A stretch of DNA of 64,000 nucleotides from Pseudomonas marvdashtae (GTDB lineage Bacteria > Pseudomonadota > Gammaproteobacteria > Pseudomonadales > Pseudomonadaceae): positions 607,128-671,127 of the forward strand of contig NZ_JABWQX020000002.1 of the NCBI RefSeq assembly GCF_014268655.2, in the 5' to 3' direction. The notes below the pieces were generated by a model that ran no database searches, was not told the origin of the DNA, and saw nothing but the letters and a program-made list of their open reading frames with translations. Below are positions 28,785 to 36,617 of the stretch, one piece after another; position 1 is the first letter of the stretch; each line of letters opens with the position of its first letter. The translations under genes and the position numbers were made by a program.

Positions 28785-29528
28785 ATGCGCGTTATGCAAA
28801 AACGCAACGTTTCTATCGTATTAAGAGCATTGCTCGATCAGCACGGGATCTCCCCTACGGAGCTTCACCGGCGTACCGGCGTGCCTCAGTCCACTCTCTC
28901 GCGGATTCTCAGCGGCAAGATCGTCGATCCCTCGGATAAACACATCTCGAAGATCGCCGAATATTTCGCTGTGAGCACCGATCAGTTGCGCGGGCGCGCC
29001 GACATTGCGTCGGCCGGCGGCAGCCGTCGCGAAGAGCCGCATTCCGAACTCAAGGACATAAGCCTGTGGGACGATGACACGCCCGTCGAGGAAGACGAGG
29101 TGTCCGTTCCTTTTCTGCGTGAGGTTGAATTGGCTGCTGGATCAGGAAGATTCGTCATCGAGGAAAGCGAGCGCTCCAGCCTGCGCTTCGGCAAGCGCAG
29201 CCTGCGCCATAACGGCGTGCAGTTCGACCAGGCCAAGTGCGTGACCGTGCGCGGCAACAGTATGTTGCCGGTGCTGCGCGACGGTGCGACGGTCGGGGTG
29301 AATGCGGGCAAGTGTGGGATCGGCGACATCGTCGACGGTGATCTCTACGCCATCAATCACAACGGCCAGTTGCGGGTAAAGCAGCTTTACCGCCTGCCCA
29401 CCGGCATTCGCCTGCGCAGCTTCAACCGTGATGAACATCCGGACGAGGACTACACGTTCCAGGAGATGCAAGACGAACAAATCGTCATCCTCGGTCACGT
29501 CTTCTGGTGGGGCATGTACGCCCGTTAA
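28785..29528 (+). CDS. prtR: PrtR/CI-like repressor of the tailocin, S24 self-cleaving type
   Basis: A 247-residue XRE/S24 repressor. The N-terminal helix-turn-helix (about residues 10-70) contains RTGVPQSTLSRILSGK. The C-terminal LexA/CI-type peptidase has the cleavage site Ala118-Gly119 (ELAAGSGRF), nucleophile Ser159 in RGNSMLPVL and Lys199 in GQLRVKQLY. RecA filaments should trigger self-cleavage, linking DNA damage to tailocin production. The start could instead be the ATG at 28794 (MQKRNVSIVLRA), common among homologues; the one at 28785 is better spaced from AAAGAA. It is transcribed towards the cluster and ends in its own terminator. Confidence 0.92.
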   Translation: MRVMQKRNVSIVLRALLDQHGISPTELHRRTGVPQSTLSRILSGKIVDPSDKHISKIAEYFAVSTDQLRGRADIASAGGSRREEPHSELKDISLWDDDTPVEEDEVSVPFLREVELAAGSGRFVIEESERSSLRFGKRSLRHNGVQFDQAKCVTVRGNSMLPVLRDGATVGVNAGKCGIGDIVDGDLYAINHNGQLRVKQLYRLPTGIRLRSFNRDEHPDEDYTFQEMQDEQIVILGHVFWWGMYAR

Positions 29529-29545
29529 CCCCTGCGCTGTCAGAT

Positions 29546-29573
29546 AAAACCCGCCACCGTGCGGGTTTTTTTT
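29546..29573 (+). terminator. Terminator of the repressor gene
   Basis: AAACCCGC-CACCGT-GCGGGTTT followed by a run of T (eight in total) starts 18 bases past the stop. It isolates the repressor transcript from the tailocin promoter at 29659. Confidence 0.92.
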
Positions 29574-29614
29574 CGCCTCCTGATAACCCGCGACCCCGTA
29601 TCTGCAAGGGTTCC

Positions 29615-29684
29615 ATGCATTAGCGCATTCGACATGCATAAATAAATGCATTTACGCATTGACTGTATATGCATCCATGCATAT
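29615..29684 (+). promoter_or_regulatory. Cluster of five ATGCAT operator half-palindromes
   Basis: ATGCAT occurs at 29615, 29634, 29646, 29669 and 29677. The last two form a perfect palindrome, ATATGCAT-CC-ATGCATAT (29667-29684), sitting between the -35 and -10 boxes. The copy at 29646 with ACGCATT forms a second inverted pair that touches the -35. This layout is what a CI-like repressor needs to shut the promoter. Binding is inferred, not shown. Confidence 0.75.
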
Positions 29685-29687
29685 TCT
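29659..29687 (+). promoter_or_regulatory. Main tailocin promoter
   Basis: TTGACT (29659-29664) and TATTCT (29682-29687) with a 17-base spacer form a near-consensus sigma-70 promoter. It is the only strong promoter I see before the structural genes and is overlaid by the ATGCAT operators. The start point would be near 29694, giving a leader of about 295 bases before com. No gene is convincing in 29700-29985. Confidence 0.75.
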
Positions 29688-29910
29688 GTGTCCAAGCCGC
29701 TCGACAAAGCGGCTGGCAACGAAGCTCTTTAGTTCCACCAACAGGCAGCGATGAACCGGCCTTTAACGGTTCAGAGGGTTGGCAACTGACCCGGGTGTGC
29801 AGCGTAAAGCACCAGAAGCAGTTATCCGGCGGGCAGGGGCCGCGGTCGGAGGAACAATTTGAATGGATCCGTACCGCGCCAGTCGCGCCGAAAGATCAAG
29901 CGCATTACTG

Positions 29911-29935
29911 AAAAGCCTGGGCAACCGGGCTTTTT
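29911..29935 (+). terminator. Terminator-like hairpin in the tailocin leader
   Basis: AAAAGCC and GGCTTTT form a 7-bp stem around TGGGCAACCG, with five T at the 3' side. It lies about 220 bases into the transcript and 54 bases before com. It could attenuate transcription or be a site for antitermination. Confidence 0.5.
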
Positions 29936-29988
29936 GGAATGCCTGTGCCGCAAGGCGCTTCAAACCGCCGCCAATGGGAGGGCTTTCG

Positions 29989-30144
29989 ATGCTGAAGGAT
30001 TTCAGATGCGGTCACTGCAAAAGACTTCTGGCCCGCATGGGCGAGAACACCGAACTCCAGATCAAATGCTCCCGATGCGGAACGTTGAATCATGTGAAGG
30101 CCGTTGAGCCTCGAGTGAACGCCGGCGAGCGACATGAGCGCTAA
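29989..30144 (+). CDS. Com-like zinc-ribbon protein
   Basis: A 51-residue protein with two Cys pairs, CGHC (7-10) and CSRC (27-30), forming a zinc ribbon, then NHVKAVEP. This matches the phage Mu Com family, in which Com binds mom mRNA and activates its translation. The ATG at 29989 follows GGGAGGG; the frame is open further upstream without a family-like sequence. Its role in tailocins is not known to me. The last 80 bases recur almost unchanged at 30852. Confidence 0.8.
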   Translation: MLKDFRCGHCKRLLARMGENTELQIKCSRCGTLNHVKAVEPRVNAGERHER

Positions 30145-30931
30145 AGCTGCTTAATCAAAATCATCCGAATCAAAAGGTTATCTCATGAAAAAAGTTACCG
30201 TTGCTTCATTGCTGGGCTTGTTTCTATTTTCTGGCGCATTCGTTAACGCTTGGGCTGAAACCGCCCAATCCTGGAACTTGGCAAAAGATGTGATCTTCGC
30301 AAAAGAGCGTGTTGCGACAGGCTCGCCTTGGGCGTTCATGGAAAACACCTCTGGCGTGAATAATCCCGACAACTACATCCTTCTGCCGTCGTTTACGGCC
30401 GATGTATGTGGCGGAAGGCCTGCGACCTGCTGGCAAGACATTCCGTCCGGGGCTCACGTTACCGTTCACAAGGAAACCTATAACTACAGTGGAAACGGCA
30501 GCTTTACTGTTCCGCCAGGTAATGTGATTTTTCATCCTGGTATGAATAGTCAAACCATCATCCGCTGGACCAGTCCTGTCACCGGCGCCGTCAATATTCT
30601 GGGGCGTATCAACAGTATCCACAGCGCCTGTGGCGATGGTGTTGCATGGTCGCTTAACCAGGGCGGTGCGGTTCTGCAGTCGGGTAGCTTGGCCAAAGGT
30701 GCAGGGGCTGTTTTTTCCCTTAACAATGTATCGGTCACCGCCGCTGCGCCGATTTATTTCGTTCTTGATAAAAAGACTAATTACTCTTGCGACTCCAGCA
30801 CCATCGACATGCTGATAACCAAATAGCATTCATCGGTTCAAGCAAATACCCAACTCCAGATCAAATGTTTCCGATGCGGAACGTTGAATCATGTGAAGGC
30901 CGTTGAGCCTCGAGTGAACGCCAGCGAGCGA
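30053..30931 (+). repeat. 80-bp direct repeats (com tail) flanking a secreted-protein gene
   Basis: The segment 30053-30132 (end of com) and 30852-30931 match at 77 of 80 positions by eye. The 799-base period contains the gap after com and the 213-aa gene. The two genes that follow the copies are paralogues. This is a duplicated cassette or the product of recombination between com tails. Confidence 0.9.
30185..30826 (+). CDS. Secreted protein of unknown function, paralogue 1
   Basis: A 213-residue protein with a Sec signal peptide (MKKVTVASLLGLFLFSGAFV, cleavage after NAWA near residue 24). The mature part has conserved cysteine groups (VCGGRPATCW, HSACGDG, YSCDSS), many aromatic and Gly residues, and the block IIRWTSPVTGAVNILGRI, which suggests a beta-sandwich like those of carbohydrate-binding modules; this is inference. 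It sits inside the tailocin transcript between com and the holin. The paralogue at 30990 shares the cysteines and ends in the same SxDMLIT motif. I know no tailocin function for it. Confidence 0.8.
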   Translation: MKKVTVASLLGLFLFSGAFVNAWAETAQSWNLAKDVIFAKERVATGSPWAFMENTSGVNNPDNYILLPSFTADVCGGRPATCWQDIPSGAHVTVHKETYNYSGNGSFTVPPGNVIFHPGMNSQTIIRWTSPVTGAVNILGRINSIHSACGDGVAWSLNQGGAVLQSGSLAKGAGAVFSLNNVSVTAAAPIYFVLDKKTNYSCDSSTIDMLITK

Positions 30932-30970
30932 ACCGTGTGCGGGATAAACCCTGCACGCCTTACTCAATGA
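30852..30970 (+). pseudogene. Truncated second copy of com
   Basis: The frame reads QLQIKCFRCGTLNHVKAVEP, the C-terminal half of Com with only one of the two Cys pairs, then runs on to a TGA at 30968. No start codon or first Cys pair is present. It happens to be in the same frame as the preceding gene, just after its TAG. It is a remnant, not a working gene. Confidence 0.85.
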
Positions 30971-30989
30971 CATCCATCGAGGCAAGAAT

Positions 30990-31634
30990 ATGAAACTCCT
31001 GCAAAAAATCCTGCTGGCGACGGCGTTTCTGTCGTCCTTCGTATCCCTGAGTGCCAAGGCTGATACGGCCCTGTCGTGGAACCTGGCCCGGGACATGTAC
31101 CTGATGACCGAGGCCGCTCCGGCCAGCTCACCCTGGTCGTTCATGCAAAACAAATCGGGGGTGAATGCCTCGGCCAACTACACGCTCTTTCCGTCGTTCC
31201 AGGCCGGGGTCTGTAATGGCAAGCCCACTACCTGCTGGCGCGACGATGCGACGGGCGCTTGGATCTCCATTCCAAATGAAAGCTTCACCTTCACCGGCTC
31301 GGGCACCAGTTTCGTGTTCAAGCAGGGCGATGTAGCCACGCATCCCGGTACCAACAGCCAGAGCATTTTCCGCTGGGCCAGTCCTGTCACCGGCAATATC
31401 AACGTGCTGGGGCGGGTCAATGACCTGCATAACGCTTGCGGGGATGGTGTTGGCTGGTCGCTCAACCTGGGTGACACGGTGCTCCAGTCCGGGAGCCTGG
31501 CAAACGGCGGTAGCGCCACGTTCATGCTGAATAGCGTCGCAGTCACGCCGACGTCTTCGCTTTATCTGGTCATCGACAGGAAAGCCAACAACTCTTGCGA
31601 CGCGACCAGTCTCGACATGCTCATCACTCGATAG
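30990..31634 (+). CDS. Secreted protein of unknown function, paralogue 2
   Basis: A 214-residue paralogue of the gene at 30185, with a signal peptide ending SLSAKA near residue 24, a mature start DTALSWNLARDM, the cysteine groups VCNGKPTTCW, HNACGDG and NSCDAT, and the end SLDMLITR. By eye under half of positions are identical to paralogue 1, so the duplication is old or the copies come from different sources. It lies 47 bases before the holin. A periplasmic or secreted location is expected; function is unknown. Confidence 0.8.
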   Translation: MKLLQKILLATAFLSSFVSLSAKADTALSWNLARDMYLMTEAAPASSPWSFMQNKSGVNASANYTLFPSFQAGVCNGKPTTCWRDDATGAWISIPNESFTFTGSGTSFVFKQGDVATHPGTNSQSIFRWASPVTGNINVLGRVNDLHNACGDGVGWSLNLGDTVLQSGSLANGGSATFMLNSVAVTPTSSLYLVIDRKANNSCDATSLDMLITR

Positions 31635-31681
31635 CTTGTCGATTCTCTCGTTGTTAACCATCACCCCCCAGGAAGCCTGAC

Positions 31682-32032
31682 ATGACAAACGAGCAACAAG
31701 CGTTGCTGGACATGCCGATCTGGCTGGTCATCGTGCTCGCCTTGGTGGGCGGGGTGTCCGGCGAGATGTGGCGTGCCGACAAGGAGGGCGCCCGTGGCTG
31801 GCCGTTGCTGCGCCGCGTGGTTCTGCGCTCCGGCGCCTGCGTGGTCTGCGGCGTATCGGCAACCATGCTTTTGTACGCCCTCGGGATGTCGATCTGGAGC
31901 GCGTGCGCCCTGGGTTGCCTGACCGCCATGGCCGGTGCCGATGTGGCCATCGGTCTTTACGAGCGCTGGGTCGCCAAGCGAATCGGCATCGGCGAAGTCC
32001 CCCCGCGGGACGTTCCTCCCGACCACTCGTGA
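31682..32032 (+). CDS. Holin
   Basis: A 116-residue membrane protein with hydrophobic stretches PIWLVIVLALVGGVSGEMW, SGACVVCGVSATMLLYALGM and IWSACALGCLTAMAGADVAI and a charged tail, the pattern of phage holins. Its place at the front of the structural genes matches the P. aeruginosa R-pyocin order (holin first, PA0614 position). It should form pores that let the endolysin at 44001 reach the wall. Confidence 0.85.
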   Translation: MTNEQQALLDMPIWLVIVLALVGGVSGEMWRADKEGARGWPLLRRVVLRSGACVVCGVSATMLLYALGMSIWSACALGCLTAMAGADVAIGLYERWVAKRIGIGEVPPRDVPPDHS

Positions 32033-32068
32033 ACCCACATCGCTGATCCATAAAAAAGGAGGCGATCT

Positions 32069-32581
32069 ATGGCCGCCCTTATCGAAAAACCATCGCAGCT
32101 ATTCTTCGCCATTGCCCAGACGCTGCGCATCACCTATCCCACCTTGAAAGTCGGCAGCCCCCAGGAGTTCGATGGCACTGACGACCAACCCTGGGTGCTG
32201 ATTGCGATTGAGCGCGATGCACCCGGCCACCGTTCCAACAACGGGCGTATCGCCCATGTTCTGACGGTGTCACTGCAAGTGGTCATGGCCGTTCCAGGAT
32301 GGGACGCCTGCGACTTGGCCGCTGAACTGAAGCACTTGGTCATGGATAACCGCTGGGGCCTGTCGGGCGATCAATGCGACCTGCCCGCAGAGGTCGATGG
32401 CCTGCCATCCACCTTCATCAATCCGGCACGGGCCTACACCGCCTGGACCCTTTCCTTCAGCCAAACCCTGTACCTCGGCCCGATGCTGCTGGATGACCCG
32501 TTGGGCATCCCGAAATTTGCCCGCACCTGGGAAGTGTCGAACATCGACGACCCGGACCAATACACCGCACTCGAGGGTTGA
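32069..32581 (+). CDS. Tail completion/terminator-type protein (PA0615 position)
   Basis: A 170-residue soluble protein between the holin and gpV. In P2 this place is taken by the tail completion genes R and S, and in R-pyocins by PA0615. The N-terminal helix, the strand AHVLTVSLQVVMAVPG and the following helix AELKHLVM resemble small tail-terminator folds, but I recognise no signature. It has a good ribosome site (AAGGAGGCGATCT). The role is inferred from position. Confidence 0.65.
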   Translation: MAALIEKPSQLFFAIAQTLRITYPTLKVGSPQEFDGTDDQPWVLIAIERDAPGHRSNNGRIAHVLTVSLQVVMAVPGWDACDLAAELKHLVMDNRWGLSGDQCDLPAEVDGLPSTFINPARAYTAWTLSFSQTLYLGPMLLDDPLGIPKFARTWEVSNIDDPDQYTALEG

Positions 32582-32584
32582 GCC

Positions 32585-33196
32585 ATGTTCGATGCGTTTC
32601 TACGGATGCAACTGGGGCCGATCATCGAGCGCCTCGCGCAGATGGAAGCCGAGCTCGAGGACTTGCATCGGCGCGCCGACGGCGTTTGTCGCATCGGTGT
32701 CTGCCAGGAAGTCGATGCGGCTAGCAACACCTGCAAGGTCAGCCATGGCGGACTGCTGACCCCGGCGATCCGCTTTTTCAACCCGAGCGCCGGCGCTCAG
32801 AGCGAGTCGCGGATTCCGTCCGTGGGCGAGCAGTGCCTGTTGCTGAACCATGGCGGCGGCGATGGCGGCGGGCAGTCGGTGGCGCTGTTCGGCCTTAACG
32901 GCGGCCAGTTCCCGCCCGTCTCGACCGAGGCTTCGCTGACGCGTCGCCTCTACCAGGACGGTACGGAAAACGGCTACGACCATGCCAGCCATGTCCTGCA
33001 TTGGATGAACGGCCCGGCGACGTTCAGCGGTTCCCGTGAATCGCTCCAGTTGAGCGTTGGCCCATCGAGTCTGGTGATGACGCCGCAAACCATCGAACTA
33101 AAACTGGGCGCCGTCGGCGTTCGGCTCGACGCCGCTGGTGTGCACCTGAGCGGCCCGGTGGTGGATCACCAGGGGCGCGTCATCAGTACCGCATAA
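32585..33196 (+). CDS. Baseplate assembly protein V (central spike)
   Basis: A 203-residue P2 gpV-type spike. An N-terminal helix is followed by an OB fold (DGVCRIGVCQEVDAASNTCK; SVGEQCLLLNHGG), then a repetitive C-terminal part (ELKLGAVGVRLDAAGVHLSG) that should form the trimeric beta-helix needle piercing the target membrane. It is first in the V-W-J-I baseplate series and starts 3 bases after the preceding gene. Confidence 0.93.
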   Translation: MFDAFLRMQLGPIIERLAQMEAELEDLHRRADGVCRIGVCQEVDAASNTCKVSHGGLLTPAIRFFNPSAGAQSESRIPSVGEQCLLLNHGGGDGGGQSVALFGLNGGQFPPVSTEASLTRRLYQDGTENGYDHASHVLHWMNGPATFSGSRESLQLSVGPSSLVMTPQTIELKLGAVGVRLDAAGVHLSGPVVDHQGRVISTA

Positions 33197-33206
33197 AGGA
33201 TTTCCC

Positions 33207-33539
33207 ATGATTGGAATCGATCGCAATACCGGCGCGACGGTCGACGACTGGCTGCAATTTGTGCAGCGCGCCACCCGCGCACTTACCACGCCGTTGGGCA
33301 CTCGCCAGAAGCGGCCTTTGTATGGCTGCGCGTTGACCGAGTTGCTCGGGCAGAACCTCGGCGATGACTTGCTGATTCTTGCCCAGAGCCACGCCGCCCA
33401 AGCGTTCTACAACCCGCACAACGGCATCGACGATTTTGAGCCGCAGGTCATCGTCGCCAGCCGGCACGGTGCCGGATTGCTGCTGCGTTTCGCCGGCACC
33501 TGGAAAAACCGCAAACAGACTTTTGAGGTGGTGACATGA
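33207..33539 (+). CDS. Baseplate wedge protein W (gp25-like)
   Basis: A 110-residue homologue of P2 gpW/T4 gp25. It has the family features: an N-terminal MIGIDRNTGA start, the segment TTPLGTRQKRPLYG near residue 35 (the usual PLGSR motif) and an acidic strand near the end. It nucleates sheath assembly on the baseplate. The stop overlaps gene J by 4 bases. Confidence 0.92.
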   Translation: MIGIDRNTGATVDDWLQFVQRATRALTTPLGTRQKRPLYGCALTELLGQNLGDDLLILAQSHAAQAFYNPHNGIDDFEPQVIVASRHGAGLLLRFAGTWKNRKQTFEVVT

Positions 33540-34531
33540 GCATGTTGATTCCCGGCCAGAACCAACTGGCCGAACCAGCCATCGTCACCGTCGAAGCGTT
33601 CGAGGAGTTGCTCGCAGAGTTCAAGACCTTCGTGGTCGAGTACGTCGCCGCACGCTCTCCTGCAAGCGCCGCCAAGCTGGTGGACAGTCTCGAGAACGAA
33701 AGCGAACTGCTGACCCTGGCCCTCGAGGCGTTCTGCGTTCGGCTGCAAACCCACGAACGCAAATACAACGCCCGCATCAAGCAGATGCTGGCGTGGTGGG
33801 CGACGGGAACCAACCTCGACGCGCGCCTCGCGGACATGGGGCTGGAACGCCAATTGCTCGACCCCGGCGACCCAGCGGCATTTCCGCCCATCCCTCCGAT
33901 GTACGAAAGCGATGATGATGCGCGGTTGCGCTACTACCTGGCGCCGCACGCCCCGGCGGCCGGTTCGCGCATGCAGTATCGGCGGGAGATTTTTACCTTG
34001 GGTGAACGGCCAGTGGTGAACGTCGAAAACGCTTCGGCGGGTGAGGTGACGGTCACCTACACCTTCGCACCGGATGGTCATGCGGCGCAGATCAAGGACG
34101 GCAACGGTCGCCGTACGGCGCCCGGCGAAGTCACGGTCACGGTGCTCTCCCGAGAGGGCAATGGCACGCCATCCGAGGCGCTGCTCGACGGCGTCCGCGA
34201 GCACTTCGCCCGGCCTGATGTGCGACCGGAAACGGATCGGGTCATCGTGCAGGCCGCGCAGATCAAGAACTACAAAATCCGCGTCGTGGCGAAGATCAAT
34301 CCCGGCCCTGACTCCGGTCTCACCCAGGCTGCCGCACAGCGGCAATTGCAGGAATACGCCGAGGCGTGCCATCGCTTGGAAGGCCGGGTGGACCCGAGCT
34401 GGATCGACTACACGCTGCACAGCGCCGGCGCGGTTCAGTTGCAGATTCTCGAACCGCTTGCGCCGATTGTGACGACGGCTTTCCAGGCGCCGTACTGCAC
34501 GGGCGTCGAGGTCGAGGTGGATACGTTATGA
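33536..34531 (+). CDS. Baseplate wedge protein J
   Basis: A 331-residue baseplate_J (P2 gpJ/T4 gp6-like) protein. Typical segments are the helix with HERKYNARIKQMLAWWATG near residue 85, YESDDDARLRYYLAP, and the core VTVTVLSREGNGTPSEAL (about 200). It overlaps W at the start and I at the end (ATGA), so the baseplate genes are coupled. Confidence 0.94.
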   Translation: MSMLIPGQNQLAEPAIVTVEAFEELLAEFKTFVVEYVAARSPASAAKLVDSLENESELLTLALEAFCVRLQTHERKYNARIKQMLAWWATGTNLDARLADMGLERQLLDPGDPAAFPPIPPMYESDDDARLRYYLAPHAPAAGSRMQYRREIFTLGERPVVNVENASAGEVTVTYTFAPDGHAAQIKDGNGRRTAPGEVTVTVLSREGNGTPSEALLDGVREHFARPDVRPETDRVIVQAAQIKNYKIRVVAKINPGPDSGLTQAAAQRQLQEYAEACHRLEGRVDPSWIDYTLHSAGAVQLQILEPLAPIVTTAFQAPYCTGVEVEVDTL

Positions 34532-35172
34532 ATGACGATCAACCTCGCTTGAGCCTGTTGCCGGTGAACAGTTCGCCGCTGGAAAGAGCGCTGGACCTGG
34601 GCTTCGCCCGGTTGCTCGAGCGCATTGATCCGCCGTTTCCCGAGTTGATGAATCCGCTGGGAACGCCTTTGGGGTTCCTGCCGTATTTGGCGGCGGATCG
34701 TGGGGTCGGTGAGTGGGACGCGGAAGCCAGCGACCTGGAAAAGCGTCTGACTATTTCATTGTCCTGGCAAATCCAGCGCCAGGCCGGTACTCGCCAAGCG
34801 CTGAATCATGCCGTCGAGTCTATGGGATTCGTGCCGCATGTCACCGCCTGGTATGAGCAACAACCTAGTGCTCACCCCTACACATTTGATGTGCACGCGG
34901 TCATCGGTCGGAGTTGGTCCAGCGGCGATCATAATCGCTTGATACGGCGAATCAATGCCGCCAAGAGCGAGCGCGACCAGGCCACTATCACGCTCGTACA
35001 TCAAACGAGGGGCAGTCTGGCGCTTGCGTCAGCCTCCCATGGAGCATTGAGCGAAGCAGAACTGTTTCTGTGCGGGGCGCTGCCATCACTTGATTTTGAT
35101 GCACGGCTTATCAGCACCGGCTTTTTCCAACCCTACACCATTAACGATTACGACCTCAGGGCGCAGCCATGA
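34528..35172 (+). CDS. Tail protein I
   Basis: A 214-residue P2 gpI family protein, connecting baseplate wedge and fibre. The N-terminal signature SPLERALDLGFARLLERI and the segment LGFLPYLAADRGVGEWDA are characteristic. It starts at the ATG overlapping the J stop (MNDDQPRLSLLPV); the longer frame to 34366 is a shadow within J. The stop overlaps the fibre-base gene. Confidence 0.93.
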   Translation: MNDDQPRLSLLPVNSSPLERALDLGFARLLERIDPPFPELMNPLGTPLGFLPYLAADRGVGEWDAEASDLEKRLTISLSWQIQRQAGTRQALNHAVESMGFVPHVTAWYEQQPSAHPYTFDVHAVIGRSWSSGDHNRLIRRINAAKSERDQATITLVHQTRGSLALASASHGALSEAELFLCGALPSLDFDARLISTGFFQPYTINDYDLRAQP

Positions 35173-35699
35173 CAGAAGACATTACGCGCTTGGTTCGCTT
35201 CACTTCCGCCGGCCTGGCCGAAGTGTTAAAGGCGAAAAACCAAGGCTTGAAAGGTGAGATCACCCACATCGGGGCCGGCACCGCCCGCTACGATCCCAAC
35301 GGATCGGAAACGGCGCTTCGCAATGAACGACAGCGTGTGCCAATCGTGGATTACGAAGATCTGGATCCAGGGCAGCTGAGAATGGCAGCTTTGTTTGAGG
35401 GGCCGGATGAATATGAGATTGGCGAGTTCGGTTTCTATCTTTCTACCGGCACGTTGTTAGCGGTGTATTCGGTAGCTGGAAAGTTGCTGACCTACAAAGC
35501 GGCGGCCGCGCGAGTATTGCAAAAGTTCACGCTGGATATTTCACCGTTGCCGGCGCAAAGCGTCACGGTGGTGGTCGGGTCCGACAACCTGAATATTCTG
35601 TTGAGTGAAGAAATCGCCACGTTGGCTACCGCCAATATCGACAACATGGTGCGGCACGTTGGCCTGATGTTTCGAGTAATGGCGCTCGAAGCTAAATAA
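35169..35699 (+). CDS. Tail-fibre base (collar-domain) protein, short
   Basis: A 176-residue protein that is almost entirely an N-terminal tail-collar domain: FTSAGLAEVLKAKNQGLKGE, then THIGAGTARYDP and EIGEFGFYLSTGTLLAVYS. In most R-tailocins this domain starts a fibre of 500-700 residues; here it stops after the attachment part and ends in a short helix. It lies immediately after gene I, the H (fibre) position. The receptor-binding part may be the next gene. Confidence 0.85.
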   Translation: MTEDITRLVRFTSAGLAEVLKAKNQGLKGEITHIGAGTARYDPNGSETALRNERQRVPIVDYEDLDPGQLRMAALFEGPDEYEIGEFGFYLSTGTLLAVYSVAGKLLTYKAAAARVLQKFTLDISPLPAQSVTVVVGSDNLNILLSEEIATLATANIDNMVRHVGLMFRVMALEAK

Positions 35700-35723
35700 T
35701 CAAATAGTACAAGGAACCTGAAT

Positions 35724-36344
35724 GTGAGTCTGGAAACCACTATCGCGTCGCTGGTATCAGCGGCCAATAACTTGACCTCTGTGGTCAATGGAAAAATCGG
35801 CAGTATCAACACGACCATGGCCACGGCTTTGACACAGTTCAATGAGTGGCGAAGCCTGAAGGATGTAGAAGGGGATCCAACTGCCCTGGGCACGATTCGA
35901 CGCAACGTCTTGCAGGGGCATGTTCACGGGACAGGCGGCGTCTATGGTGCAACGGCACAAGGTGATTTTGTTTCCACCAACCTGGGTGCCAGCGCAAATG
36001 TATACATGCATTTCAAAGTACCGCTTAACATCAATACCAATTCGGAGATGTTCTGGTTCAATATCAAGGGCTACAGTTACGGCACAGCCAAAATAATCGA
36101 CGAAACGTTGGTGGGGTATTGCTACCAGCCCACTCGGGTCCTGCAAAACGCTTCGACTTTTGGAAACATGACCCCTTCTATCTATGTCGATACAAACGGA
36201 AATATTGTCATGCGAATTCTGATTCCAAACATTTATTACACCACCGTGCGCATTGACACCATGCGTGTGGGCAATGGTCGGTTGTTCAACCTTGGGGATT
36301 TGGTCACCAGGTTGTCGCTGGCCGAAACCGTCGTTTTCAGCTAA
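35724..36344 (+). CDS. Putative receptor-binding fibre tip
   Basis: A 206-residue protein starting at GTG (35724) after AAGGAACC; the overlapping ATG at 35722 is followed at once by TGA. The N-terminal 50 residues (MSLETTIASLVSAANNLTSV) predict a trimeric helix. The rest is beta-rich (ANVYMHFKVPLNINTNSEMF, GNIVMRILIPNIYYTTVRI). Base composition is more AT-rich than the neighbours, as is common for specificity genes under exchange. It probably forms the killing-spectrum determinant together with the base protein; this is inference from place and fold pattern. Confidence 0.7.
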   Translation: MSLETTIASLVSAANNLTSVVNGKIGSINTTMATALTQFNEWRSLKDVEGDPTALGTIRRNVLQGHVHGTGGVYGATAQGDFVSTNLGASANVYMHFKVPLNINTNSEMFWFNIKGYSYGTAKIIDETLVGYCYQPTRVLQNASTFGNMTPSIYVDTNGNIVMRILIPNIYYTTVRIDTMRVGNGRLFNLGDLVTRLSLAETVVFS

Positions 36345-36353
36345 GGAACGAAC

Positions 36354-36611
36354 ATGTCTGATCTTTCCAACAATGACACACCCGAAATTCCCCTGGCCGT
36401 ACCGTCGCCTGAAATCGAATGGGCTGCCATTCGCACGCGTCGTAATCAACTTCTGCGAGACACGGATTTTACCCAACTACCGGACTTCCCGGCGACAGAA
36501 GCCCAACTCGCCGAGATCAAGGCTTACCGCCAGGCCTTGCGAGACATCCCAGAAGCGGATGAGGAACCGTCCAGGCTGCGCTGGCCCGTGCTGCCAGATT
36601 TCATCAAGTAA
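36354..36611 (+). CDS. Tail fibre assembly chaperone
   Basis: An 85-residue protein with the motif WAAIRTRRNQLLRDTDFTQL followed by YRQALRDIPE and a terminal WP, the C-terminal domain of phage tail-fibre assembly chaperones. It is shorter than the 150-200 residues often seen, matching the reduced fibre. RBS AAGGAACG. Terminator-like hairpins follow. Confidence 0.85.
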   Translation: MSDLSNNDTPEIPLAVPSPEIEWAAIRTRRNQLLRDTDFTQLPDFPATEAQLAEIKAYRQALRDIPEADEEPSRLRWPVLPDFIK

Positions 36612-36617
36612 ACCACG

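Noticed and set aside
29669..29911. An 80-codon frame in the tailocin leader
   Set aside because: Its ATG lies upstream of the predicted transcription start, within the operator, and it has no ribosome site.
30185..31634. The two secreted proteins as S-type bacteriocin plus immunity pair
   Set aside because: They are paralogues of each other, both with Sec signals, and lack nuclease or pore-forming motifs.
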